From PALSA-129 sp050014595 (lineage in GTDB: Bacteria > Acidobacteriota > Terriglobia > Bryobacterales > Bryobacteraceae), in contig JBEKDA010000027.1 in NCBI GenBank assembly GCA_050014595.1, positions 1-64,000 of the forward strand: a stretch of DNA of 64,000 nt, given 5' to 3'. Both the position numbers and the translations under genes were made by a program. Positions 15,847 to 23,183 of the stretch are shown here, piece by piece (within the stretch, counting starts at the first letter, position 1; each line of letters begins with the position of its first letter). The notes below the pieces were generated by a model. That model was given only the letters and a program-made list of their open reading frames with translations. It searched no databases and was not told where the DNA came from.

Positions 15847-18248
15847 TGAAGCTCTTATCTCCGACACAACACAAGAGGTGGAACGAAGTCACCGGGTTCC
15901 TCTTGCTTTCCTCCGGTCTGGTGATTTTGCTCAGCCTGGTGTCGTACCATGCCCAGGACCCCTCCTGGAATACCGCCGCCGGTTCGCGCCCTCTCAACCT
16001 GATTGGTTATCCCGGCTCTTACCTGGCCGATATCCTGTTGCAGGGTTTTGGCGCCACGGCGCTGCTCTTCCCTGTGCTCATTTTTCTGCTGGCGTGGCGG
16101 TGGATCCGCTCCGAACAGATTGAAGCCGGCGCGGTGAAAATGCTCGGCTCGGCTCTGCTGACGCTGGGCGTTTGCGCCGCGCTCTCCTTCCTTCCCTGGA
16201 GGATGTTGGGCGGTGGTGTCACGGTGGGCGGCGCCATCGGATTGGTGCTGGCCCGCTACCTGGTCGAGACTTTGAACCTGGCCGGCGCGCTGCTGGCCAC
16301 CGTCACTACGGTGGTGGTTTCCATTTATCTGGTTTCCTCCTTTACTCTGGCGAAACTCCCGGAATGGTTCGCCTCGCCGATCGCCTGGTTCGAACGGCGC
16401 GGCGCGGCGTGGCAAGCCTGGCGAACCCGTATGCAGGCCCGCGCGGTGGAAAGAGCGCGCGAACGCGACCGGCGCCGGCGCGAGCAAAAAAAGGAACAGA
16501 GGGAACGGACGCGCACTCTGATTTCCCGCGAATCCGAACCTGCCGCCGCCGGAATCGATACGCCGCCGTGGGAAGCCGGCGAAAGCGCGACCAGGGGGTC
16601 GCGCGCAGACGAGGGCGTCTGCCCCACCGGGCAGCAGGTGGGCGCGGCGTACGCCCCCATCGAAGAGATTCCGATTTGCCCGGTGGAAGATTTGCCGCCG
16701 GTCGAGCCTCCCATACCGGTGGCCCTTTCGGCGGCGGCGCCCGAACCGGTTTTCCACGCCGTCTTCCATTTGCCGGCTACCGACCTGCTGAACGAAATCC
16801 CGGCCCGCAGCGCCTACGACGAGCAGGAGCTCAAGGATACCGCCGTCCGCATCAAGTCCAAGTTCGAAGAGTTCAATGTTCTCGGAAACGTGGTGCAGAT
16901 CAACCCCGGCCCGGTGGTGACCACTTTCGAATTCAAACCCGAGGCCGGCATCAAATACAGCCGCATCATCAGCCTCAACGAAGATCTTTGCCTCGGCCTG
17001 CAGGCCGAAAGCATCCTGATCGAACGCATCCCCGGCAAGCCCACCGTGGGCATCGAGGTTCCCAACACGCGCCGCGAGGTGATTGCGTTGCGCCAGATGC
17101 TGGAATCCGACGAGTTCGCGCAATCCCACTCGCGGCTGACCATTCCGCTGGGCAAGGATATCAACGGCCGCATTCGCGTGGCCGCGCTCGACACCATGCC
17201 GCACCTGTTGATTGCGGGCTCGACCGGCTCCGGCAAGAGCGTCATGATCAACTCGATGATCATGTCGATCCTGTACAAGTCGACGCCCGACGAAGTGCGG
17301 ATGATCATGGTCGACCCCAAGCGCCTCGAGCTGGGCCTTTATGAAGGCATCCCGCACCTGCTCACGCCGGTCATCACCGATCCGAAAAAGGCCACCAACG
17401 CGCTGCGCAACGCGGTACTGGAGATGGAGCGGCGCCTGCGGCTGCTGGCCGAATACGGCGTGCGCAACATCGATCAGTTCAACAAGAAAATTCGCAAACT
17501 GCAGGAGGAGCCGCGCAGCCTCTTCGCCGACCAGGACGAGACCGCCGACGATCTCCGTCCCCTGCCCTATATCCTGGTGCTGATCGACGAGTTGGCCGAC
17601 CTGATGATGCTGGAAGGCCGCAACGTGGAAGAAAGCGTCACGCGCCTGGCCCAGATGGCGCGCGCCGTCGGCATGCACCTGGTGCTGGCCACGCAGCGTC
17701 CCTCGGTGGATGTGATCACCGGCCTCATCAAGGCGAACTTCCCCGCGCGCATCAGCTTCCGCGTGGCGACCCGCGTGGATTCCCGCACGATCCTCGACGT
17801 GATGGGCTCCGAGCATCTGCTGGGCAAAGGCGATATGCTGTTCCTCCCGCCGGGTTCTTCGCGCCTGACGCGCGTTCACGGCGCATTCGTCACCGAAACC
17901 GAGATCAACCGCGTGGTGGATTTCTGGAAGGAACAGGCCACCCCGGATTACGACCAGTCGTTCCTGATCGCTCCGCCCACCGATGACGACGAGGCCGCCC
18001 CCGAAGGAGACGCAGCCGCCATGGAGCAAGACCCCATGTACGAGGAAGCCGTGCGCCTGGTGCTGCAGATGGGCAAGGCCTCCACTTCCACGCTGCAGCG
18101 CCACCTGCGGCTGGGCTACGGCCGCGCCGCCCGCATCCTCGACCTGATGCAGCGGGACGGCATCATCGGTCCGCCGGACGGCAGCAAACCGCGCGAAGTG
18201 CTCAAACGGCCCGACTGGCTCAGCGAAGTGACGACCCAGTTGCGGTAG
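15846..18248 (+). CDS. ftsK: DNA translocase FtsK/SpoIIIE
   Basis: About 800 residues from ATG 15846 (GTG 15843 is a one-codon-longer alternative). Four predicted N-terminal membrane helices lie within about residues 17-165. A charged Arg/Lys/Glu linker (195-225) and a Pro-rich linker to about 310 precede the motor: alpha domain, RecA-like beta domain with Walker A AGSTGSGKS (residues 457-465) and Walker B LVLIDELADLMM, then RQ(R)PSVDVITG. The C-terminal winged-helix gamma domain (VLQMGKASTSTLQRHLRLGYGRAARILD) reads polar DNA sequences. It pumps chromosome termini through the septum. Linker residues around 247-262 are encoded by an in-frame copy of a dispersed double-hairpin repeat. Confidence 0.97.
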   Translation: MKLLSPTQHKRWNEVTGFLLLSSGLVILLSLVSYHAQDPSWNTAAGSRPLNLIGYPGSYLADILLQGFGATALLFPVLIFLLAWRWIRSEQIEAGAVKMLGSALLTLGVCAALSFLPWRMLGGGVTVGGAIGLVLARYLVETLNLAGALLATVTTVVVSIYLVSSFTLAKLPEWFASPIAWFERRGAAWQAWRTRMQARAVERARERDRRRREQKKEQRERTRTLISRESEPAAAGIDTPPWEAGESATRGSRADEGVCPTGQQVGAAYAPIEEIPICPVEDLPPVEPPIPVALSAAAPEPVFHAVFHLPATDLLNEIPARSAYDEQELKDTAVRIKSKFEEFNVLGNVVQINPGPVVTTFEFKPEAGIKYSRIISLNEDLCLGLQAESILIERIPGKPTVGIEVPNTRREVIALRQMLESDEFAQSHSRLTIPLGKDINGRIRVAALDTMPHLLIAGSTGSGKSVMINSMIMSILYKSTPDEVRMIMVDPKRLELGLYEGIPHLLTPVITDPKKATNALRNAVLEMERRLRLLAEYGVRNIDQFNKKIRKLQEEPRSLFADQDETADDLRPLPYILVLIDELADLMMLEGRNVEESVTRLAQMARAVGMHLVLATQRPSVDVITGLIKANFPARISFRVATRVDSRTILDVMGSEHLLGKGDMLFLPPGSSRLTRVHGAFVTETEINRVVDFWKEQATPDYDQSFLIAPPTDDDEAAPEGDAAAMEQDPMYEEAVRLVLQMGKASTSTLQRHLRLGYGRAARILDLMQRDGIIGPPDGSKPREVLKRPDWLSEVTTQLR
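16586..16622. repeat. Double-hairpin AGGG-loop repeat, copy 2, in frame inside ftsK
   Basis: CGCGACC-AGGG-GGTCGCG (16586-16603) followed by GCAGACG-AGGG-CGTCTGC (16605-16622) and then CCCACC. The same two stems with AGG loops and the same trailing CCCACC occur in intergenic DNA at 42210-42247. Here it is translated as part of the ftsK linker (SATRGSRADEGVCP). Confidence 0.75.
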
Positions 18249-18257
18249 GCTTAGAGC

Positions 18258-18869
18258 ATGCGCGGCTTCCGGCTGCTGCTGCTAATTCCGGCCTTCGGCG
18301 TGGCGCAACTGGCGCCGCCCGGCGTTACCGGTGTTCTGCTGGAACGCGACACGCCCGCGGCCTCCGGCCAGTTCAGCGTGCGCGCGGCCGATAATCAGGT
18401 TTTCCGTTTTCAGTTCGACGGCGACACTGGGGTGGAACGCTCCGGACAGCCGATCGACGTGCAACGGCTGAACCCGGGCGAAAAAATCGAGGTGGTTTCC
18501 GAGGCCGTGGACGGCTCACTGGTGCGCTCGGCCCGCTCCATCCGGGTGCTCCCGGTCGAACGGCCGCCGCGCGCCGCGCAGCCCGCCCAGCCGGCGCCGC
18601 CCGCCGGCCGCATTTTCTCGACCCCCGAACTCACGTTTTCCGGCGTGGTGTCGAAGTTCAGCCCGCAGCGCCTGGTGATCCACGCACGCGATGGCGACCA
18701 TACCATCCTCATCCGCAAAGACACCCGCTACCTGGCCGATGGTGGCGCGGTGGAGGCGGAAGCGCTCCAGCCCAACATGCGCGTCTTCGTGTTCGCCGGC
18801 AAAGATCTGTACGAGCGGGTGGAGGCCTATCGCATCGTTTGGGGCAGCATCTTCGACCCCAATCGGTGA
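18258..18869 (+). CDS. Secreted protein of unknown function, two beta-rich repeats
   Basis: 203 residues with a short signal peptide (MRGFRLLLLIPAFGVAQ). Two related beta-rich modules are split by a Pro/Ala linker (PRAAQPAQPAPPAGR): residues 22-95 (VTGVLLERDTPAASGQFSVR ... VFRFQFD) and 120-200 (FSGVVSKFSPQRLVIHARDG ... ILIRKDTRYLADG). The repeat pattern, G-V-V followed by strands and then RKDTRY, resembles DUF5666-like OB/beta-barrel domains. It lies 9 bases after ftsK and may be co-transcribed with it. Confidence 0.72.
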   Translation: MRGFRLLLLIPAFGVAQLAPPGVTGVLLERDTPAASGQFSVRAADNQVFRFQFDGDTGVERSGQPIDVQRLNPGEKIEVVSEAVDGSLVRSARSIRVLPVERPPRAAQPAQPAPPAGRIFSTPELTFSGVVSKFSPQRLVIHARDGDHTILIRKDTRYLADGGAVEAEALQPNMRVFVFAGKDLYERVEAYRIVWGSIFDPNR

Positions 18870-18909
18870 GCGATTCCCAACGCCGGTCTGCTAAACTCAA
18901 AAAGTACCC

Positions 18910-19326
18910 ATGGCCACCGAAAAAGAAGAGAAGCATTCTCTGCCTCCCGTCGGCGCTTGGGCCCCCGCTCTGGCCCTCAGTTGGCTGGTTCCCGGCGGTG
19001 GCCACCTGTTGCTCAAACGAACCGGCCGCGGCCTGCTGCTGATGGCCTCCATCAGTTCAATGTTCGTTTGCGGCCTGATGATGCGCGGCGCGATGTTCAC
19101 GCCGCAGTCGTCCGATCTCCTGACCACCCTGATCAACACCGGCGGCTTCATCGGCGACCTGGCTTCCGGCGTCCTCTATCTGCTGACCGTGTGGCTGGGA
19201 TACAGCCAGCCCGATGTTGCCGGGGCCGTGCACGATTACGGCACGAAGTTCCTGGTGACCGCCGGACTACTGAACATCCTCGCCATGGTGGACGCGTTCG
19301 ATATCGCCGTCGGGAGGAAGGACTGA
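18910..19326 (+). CDS. Small multi-pass membrane protein
   Basis: 138 residues. A short charged N-terminus is followed by three or four predicted membrane segments (ALALSWLVPGGGHLLL; GLLLMASISSMFVCGLMM; GVLYLLTVWLGYS; FLVTAGLLNILAMVDAFDIA). The motif WLVPGGGHLLLKRTGRGLLL recalls TM2-like or DUF6677-type proteins common in Acidobacteria. Its stop overlaps the next start (TGATG), so it is coupled to the 61-residue membrane protein. Function unknown. Confidence 0.75.
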   Translation: MATEKEEKHSLPPVGAWAPALALSWLVPGGGHLLLKRTGRGLLLMASISSMFVCGLMMRGAMFTPQSSDLLTTLINTGGFIGDLASGVLYLLTVWLGYSQPDVAGAVHDYGTKFLVTAGLLNILAMVDAFDIAVGRKD

Positions 19327-19511
19327 TGCCCAAGATGAACCTCTCCCACTTGGAGGCGGCCTTTCTGTTCTCGCTGTTCACTTCGGTGGTGCTGGGCGTA
19401 GTGACCAAGCGCACGGATCGCGACCGCCTGCATTACGGCATCTATACGTTCCTGTGCTTCTTCGTCGCGCTCTTCGGCCTGGGATGGCTGATGTATTTCG
19501 GCCACGGGTAG
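19326..19511 (+). CDS. 61-residue two-helix membrane protein
   Basis: ATG at 19326 overlaps the preceding stop. The protein has two hydrophobic helices (LEAAFLFSLFTSVVLGVV; YGIYTFLCFFVALFGLGWL) joined by a basic loop (TKRTDRDRLH). Translational coupling to the 138-residue membrane protein suggests the two form one complex. No known family; the tight TGATG overlap and clean hydrophobic pattern support it being real. Confidence 0.65.
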   Translation: MPKMNLSHLEAAFLFSLFTSVVLGVVTKRTDRDRLHYGIYTFLCFFVALFGLGWLMYFGHG

Positions 19512-19520
19512 CGGGAGTCG

Positions 19521-19541
19521 ATCGGTTTTTGTCGTCGGTCG
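19521..19541. repeat. Partial copy of the ATCGGTTTTTGTCG repeat
   Basis: 21 bases identical to 23079-23099, starting ATCGGTTTTTGTCGTCGG. Only the left part of the element is clearly kept here; about 35 bases on, CAGACGAAAGCGCCTG may be a decayed right half. Confidence 0.65.
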
Positions 19542-19692
19542 CCCAAACTCCAGTGTCAGACGAAAGCGCCTGCCCCACGTAAACCCTAGCCCGCATTCTC
19601 ACCAGCTTTCTGCTGCGGCGCGCGCCTTGTATCCACGGCCTTCTCCCGCGCCTCGCGACGGAACCTGGTGAGAAAAGCGGGCTAGTCGAGGG

Positions 19693-20943
19693 CTAGTCGC
19701 CTTCCGCCACGGCGCCCTCCTGGTAGATCACCTTTCCCCGTTTGATCGTCAAGTGCACCAGGTTGGTGCCGAGTTGTTCCGGCAGCTCGCGGTAATCGCC
19801 GGCATTGAGCATCAGAACGTCGGCCAGCTTGCCATACGCCAGCAGCCCGCGCTCGGCGCAGCCGATGGCATGCGCGCCATTGACCGTGGCGGCTGAGATG
19901 GCTTCCGCCGGAGACATCCCCATCGCCAGGCACGCCAGGGAAATCGCCGTCTGCATGTTCAACGATGGCGTATCGCACGGATTGAAATTCGTGGCGATGG
20001 CCACCGCCGCGCCGGCATCGATCAACGCCCGCGCCGGGGCGTACCGGCCGAGCCGCAAGGATGCGCCCGGCAGCAGCGTCGCCACCGTTTGCGAACGCGC
20101 CAGCGCCCCCACTTCGGCGAGGCCAATGTGCTCCAGATGGTCGACGCTCGCGGCCTGTTGTTCCACCGCCAGCCGCACTGCCGCCGCCGGCATGGCATCA
20201 TCGGCGTGGACCTTGCACCCGAAACCCAGCTCCCGCGCCGTCATCAGAAAGCGCCTGAACAGCTCCTGCCGCCACGGCTCCGGATTCCATTCGAGATCCG
20301 CAAACCGCGCCAGCCGGCGCCGCCGGATTTTCGGCATCAGTTCGCCGCACATCCACTCCGCGGCTGCCCAATCGGCCTCCGGGGAGCCCTCACCAGCGCG
20401 CGAAAATCGGAACAGCAAGGTCGCCACCACGTCCAGCGGTTTGCCCTGCAAAGCCGCCAGCACCCGCAGCACCTTGGTCTCCGCGCTCTCGTGCGGACCG
20501 CACCCCGTCTTGCCCTCCACCGTGGTGGTGCCATGCCGGGCCATGGCTTCCAGGTATCCGCGCCCGCGCCGTTCGAGCCGATGTCCGGTCATGGTCAGCA
20601 GCACTTTGACCGCGCTCTCGTGCTCCCGCTGTGCCTCTCCGGAAGTGCACGGCGGCGGAAACATCAGATGCGTGTGGCTGTCCACAAAACCCGGCATCAC
20701 CACCCGCCCCACGGCATTAATCTCCACGGCCCCGCGCGCCGCCGCCAGGTTCTCCACCCGCACCGCCGGACCGACTTCCTCGACGACGCCGTCCCGAATC
20801 AGCATGGCGCCGTGGGGAATCACTCCCAGTTCGTTCAGGTCCGGCCCACGCCGGGCGCCCTTGGGCCCGCGCAGCGTCAGCAACTGGCGGGCATTGCGAA
20901 TCAGGATCGGTGGCGTGACGCTCCTCCTCCATAGGCCGGGCAT
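19693..20943 (-). CDS. Imidazolonepropionase-like amidohydrolase
   Basis: 416 residues of the metal-dependent amidohydrolase superfamily, closest in layout to HutI: N-terminal LIRDGVVEEVG sandwich strand, the metal pair His90/His92 in DSHTHLMF, GKTGCG (about 145-149), HADD (His246) and DHLEHIGLAE (His269). The segment that normally supplies the metal-binding Asp (T-D-x-N-P) reads ATNFNP with Asn319. The C-terminal SAATVNGAHAIG and GKLADVLMLN complete the fold. HutI opens imidazolone-5-propionate in histidine breakdown, but no hut genes are nearby and the Asp to Asn change makes that activity doubtful. Confidence 0.8.
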   Translation of the reverse strand: MPGLWRRSVTPPILIRNARQLLTLRGPKGARRGPDLNELGVIPHGAMLIRDGVVEEVGPAVRVENLAAARGAVEINAVGRVVMPGFVDSHTHLMFPPPCTSGEAQREHESAVKVLLTMTGHRLERRGRGYLEAMARHGTTTVEGKTGCGPHESAETKVLRVLAALQGKPLDVVATLLFRFSRAGEGSPEADWAAAEWMCGELMPKIRRRRLARFADLEWNPEPWRQELFRRFLMTARELGFGCKVHADDAMPAAAVRLAVEQQAASVDHLEHIGLAEVGALARSQTVATLLPGASLRLGRYAPARALIDAGAAVAIATNFNPCDTPSLNMQTAISLACLAMGMSPAEAISAATVNGAHAIGCAERGLLAYGKLADVLMLNAGDYRELPEQLGTNLVHLTIKRGKVIYQEGAVAEGD

Positions 20944-21001
20944 GGCGATTTCCTCCTCACTGTAGCATCGGGCCTGTTACCATTCTGGATTGAGCCTGCC
21001 C

Positions 21002-21829
21002 ATGGAGCGCCCCCGCAGCCCGCAATCGCCACGCCCGCTCAAGAGCCTCGAGCGCGTCTTCTCCAAAGCCGGTCTGGGCTCCCGCACCGACGCCCGAAGC
21101 TGGATTGGCGCCCGCCGCGTGCGCGTCAACGGCAAGATCGTCGAAAACCCCGATCATTGGGTCGACCTCGCCAAAGACACCGTGACCCTGGATGGCAAGC
21201 CGCTTCGCGCGCCCGGTAAAACCTACATCCTGCTTTACAAGCCGAAAGGTTACTTGACCACCTGGCGCGATCCCCAGGGCCGCCCCACCGTCTACGATCT
21301 GGCTTCCGAAGCCGGCACCTGGCTCTCACCCGTCGGCCGTCTGGACCTCGACACCAGCGGCCTGCTCATCCTCACCAACGACACCGATTTCGCCGAGCGC
21401 GTCACCAACCCCCACCACAAGCTGCCCAAGACGTATCTGGTGAAAGCGTCCACGCTGCTCAGCGAGGAACAACTCGACAGCCTGCGCCGTGGCCCCGTGT
21501 TGAATGACGGTCCCACGCGCCCGGCCATTGTGACACGCATCCGCGATTCGGCCAGATACACGTTTCTCGAAATCGTGATTACCGAGGGCCGCAACCGTCA
21601 GGTGCGGCGCATGGTCGAAGCCATTGGGAGCAAAGTATTGAAGCTGGTGCGCCTGGCGATTGGGCCGGTGCGCATCGGGGAATTGCAAATCGGCAAGTGG
21701 CGCCGCTTGTCCGGCGAAGAGATCCGCGCTCTCGGAGGCCCTACTCCGAATTCGAATACCAGCGCACGCCGACAAACGCCGAAGCCATCGTGCCCCGCAA
21801 GAAAAACGCGGCCACGGGCGACGTCTTGA
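21002..21829 (+). CDS. Ribosomal RNA pseudouridine synthase, RluB/RsuA family
   Basis: 275 residues from ATG 21002 (a TTG four codons upstream is possible). An N-terminal S4 RNA-binding domain (LERVFSKAGLGSRTDARSWI, residues 16-65) is followed by the synthase domain with the catalytic Asp115 in GRLDLDTSGLL and ITEGRNRQVRRM. Such enzymes isomerise one uridine in 16S or 23S rRNA. The last ~30 residues (SARRQTPKPSCPARK...) are basic and unconserved-looking, and are encoded opposite the end of the convergent outer-membrane gene: an 89-base overlap. Confidence 0.92.
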   Translation: MERPRSPQSPRPLKSLERVFSKAGLGSRTDARSWIGARRVRVNGKIVENPDHWVDLAKDTVTLDGKPLRAPGKTYILLYKPKGYLTTWRDPQGRPTVYDLASEAGTWLSPVGRLDLDTSGLLILTNDTDFAERVTNPHHKLPKTYLVKASTLLSEEQLDSLRRGPVLNDGPTRPAIVTRIRDSARYTFLEIVITEGRNRQVRRMVEAIGSKVLKLVRLAIGPVRIGELQIGKWRRLSGEEIRALGGPTPNSNTSARRQTPKPSCPARKTRPRATS

Positions 21830-22820
21830 AGTGGAACGCCTTGGCGCCCAACCGCAGTTCCACGTGCCCCAGCAAGCGCAGGTTCACGGTCGCATCCGTG
21901 TCCCAGATGGTCCAATGGTGCGGCACCGCGAAACCCGATCCGTTGACTTCAAATCGCACGTGCCGCGATGAATAGTAGTGCGCACCCAGCCCGAGCGTCG
22001 GCGAAATGATAGCCCGCGTGCCGGATCCGACCAGGCTGATCGGGTTGCCCGTGCTGGGGTCGATAAGCAGGTTGCCGTTGCTGTCGTAATAGTTCTTGGG
22101 CGCGTCGAAGGTTGACGAGATCGAGGTGTACTGCACCTGCCACAGCGTCTTCAGCCGGAATTTCTTGCTGCCCACCGGATAGGGCCAGGTCAGGTATTCG
22201 TAGGAAAGCTTGGCGTTAATAATCTTATAGTTCGTCGAGACGTAGGTGCCGGCGGCGTAGATCTGGCCCCATGCCACCAGAGCGGCCGGCGCTGTGAAGT
22301 CGCCCGCCGCGCTCATGGAATTGAAGGAAATCCGGAGGCTGTTGTGCAGCCCGGCCGCGATACCCACTTCTACATTTTCCGCGTACTTGGGCTTGCCCTG
22401 CATGGTCAAACGCGAATTGCCCGAGAAGGTGGAGGCGTCGCCGCGATCGAAGATTGGCTGCTCCGTGGGCATCCAGGCCGAAACCCCGATAAAGAAGCCG
22501 CTCTCGCCCGGTCTCCGCACATCCGGCACTTTGGGCGGCGGCGGAGGCGGTTCCGGAATCCGCCCATGCTGTTGCGGTTGCGTGCCTGCTTCGGGCGGCG
22601 GTTGCTGCTGGGCCGGCGCGGCTGGCGGGGTGGCCGGCGGCTGCGCTGGTGGCGCCTGCTGCTGGGCCGGCGGCGGTGGCGTCTGTTGCTGGGCCGGCGG
22701 AGCCGGCTGCTGCTGCGCATCCGTTTGCGGATCGGGTTTTGGCTCTTGCGCCCACCCCGGCAAACTCCACGCACACACCAACAGGCAGGTTCCTATCAGG
22801 CCACTTAACGATTTCTTCAC
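21741..22820 (-). CDS. Outer-membrane beta-barrel protein with Pro/Gln-rich spacer
   Basis: 359 residues. The signal peptide is about 1-25 (LIGTCLLVCAWSLPGWAQ). Residues 26-105 are almost only Pro, Gln and Ala (repeats like PPAQQQ), a flexible periplasmic or cell-wall-spanning spacer. From about 107 (GFFIGVSAWMP) to the end, alternating amphipathic strands (RISFNSMSAAGDF, VEVGIAAGLH, FEVNGSGFAVPHH, VELRLGAKAFHF) finish with an aromatic-rich last strand (ASAFVGVRWYSNSE), typical of a small barrel. Function unknown. Convergent with the rluB-like gene, overlapping it by 89 bases. Confidence 0.75.
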   Translation of the reverse strand: MKKSLSGLIGTCLLVCAWSLPGWAQEPKPDPQTDAQQQPAPPAQQQTPPPPAQQQAPPAQPPATPPAAPAQQQPPPEAGTQPQQHGRIPEPPPPPPKVPDVRRPGESGFFIGVSAWMPTEQPIFDRGDASTFSGNSRLTMQGKPKYAENVEVGIAAGLHNSLRISFNSMSAAGDFTAPAALVAWGQIYAAGTYVSTNYKIINAKLSYEYLTWPYPVGSKKFRLKTLWQVQYTSISSTFDAPKNYYDSNGNLLIDPSTGNPISLVGSGTRAIISPTLGLGAHYYSSRHVRFEVNGSGFAVPHHWTIWDTDATVNLRLLGHVELRLGAKAFHFKTSPVAAFFLRGTMASAFVGVRWYSNSE

Positions 22821-23183
22821 TTACGCCTCATCGACTCAAATTTTCGCGGCTCACCCGGCTGCAAGGCAGACCTCTCTTGCACCCTTCAGTCCAAAAAGCC
22901 ATTTATGGTTCGCTTCCCTTCTATTCTGCCTCAATCGAGTGGGTCGGCGCACGAAAGAATGGCGCCCCGGCTTGTCGCCACGGCGGCACAGGTGTGAACC
23001 GGCAGGCCCATTCCGGCCCGAGCGAGCGCAAACAAAAAAAGGGCCGGACGCGTGGCTGAAACGCGTCGCGGGTGGGACATCGGTTTTTGTCGTCGGTCGG
23101 GCTGCCGTTCTCTGGCCGAGGCACGACAGGCCACAGAAGGCGATGGCCTGTCCCAGTCGGCCGTAGTGTCTGCCGATGCTACC
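22821..23183. other. Intergenic stretch holding a dispersed hairpin repeat
   Basis: 363 bases between two minus-strand genes. Bases 23071-23151 are a full copy of the GTGGGACATCGG repeat. The rest (22821-23070) must hold the promoter of the barrel gene; no clear -10/-35 pair or protein-coding stretch is visible. Confidence 0.5.
23071..23151. repeat. GGTGGGACATCGG hairpin repeat, full copy 1
   Basis: It begins GGTGGGACATCGGTTTTTGT and ends in a perfect hairpin ACAGGCCA (23126-23133), 10-base loop, TGGCCTGT (23144-23151). The second full copy at 28561-28639 keeps the loop size and has ACAGACCA/TGGTCTGT, a compensatory G-C to A-T pair change. Confidence 0.75.
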
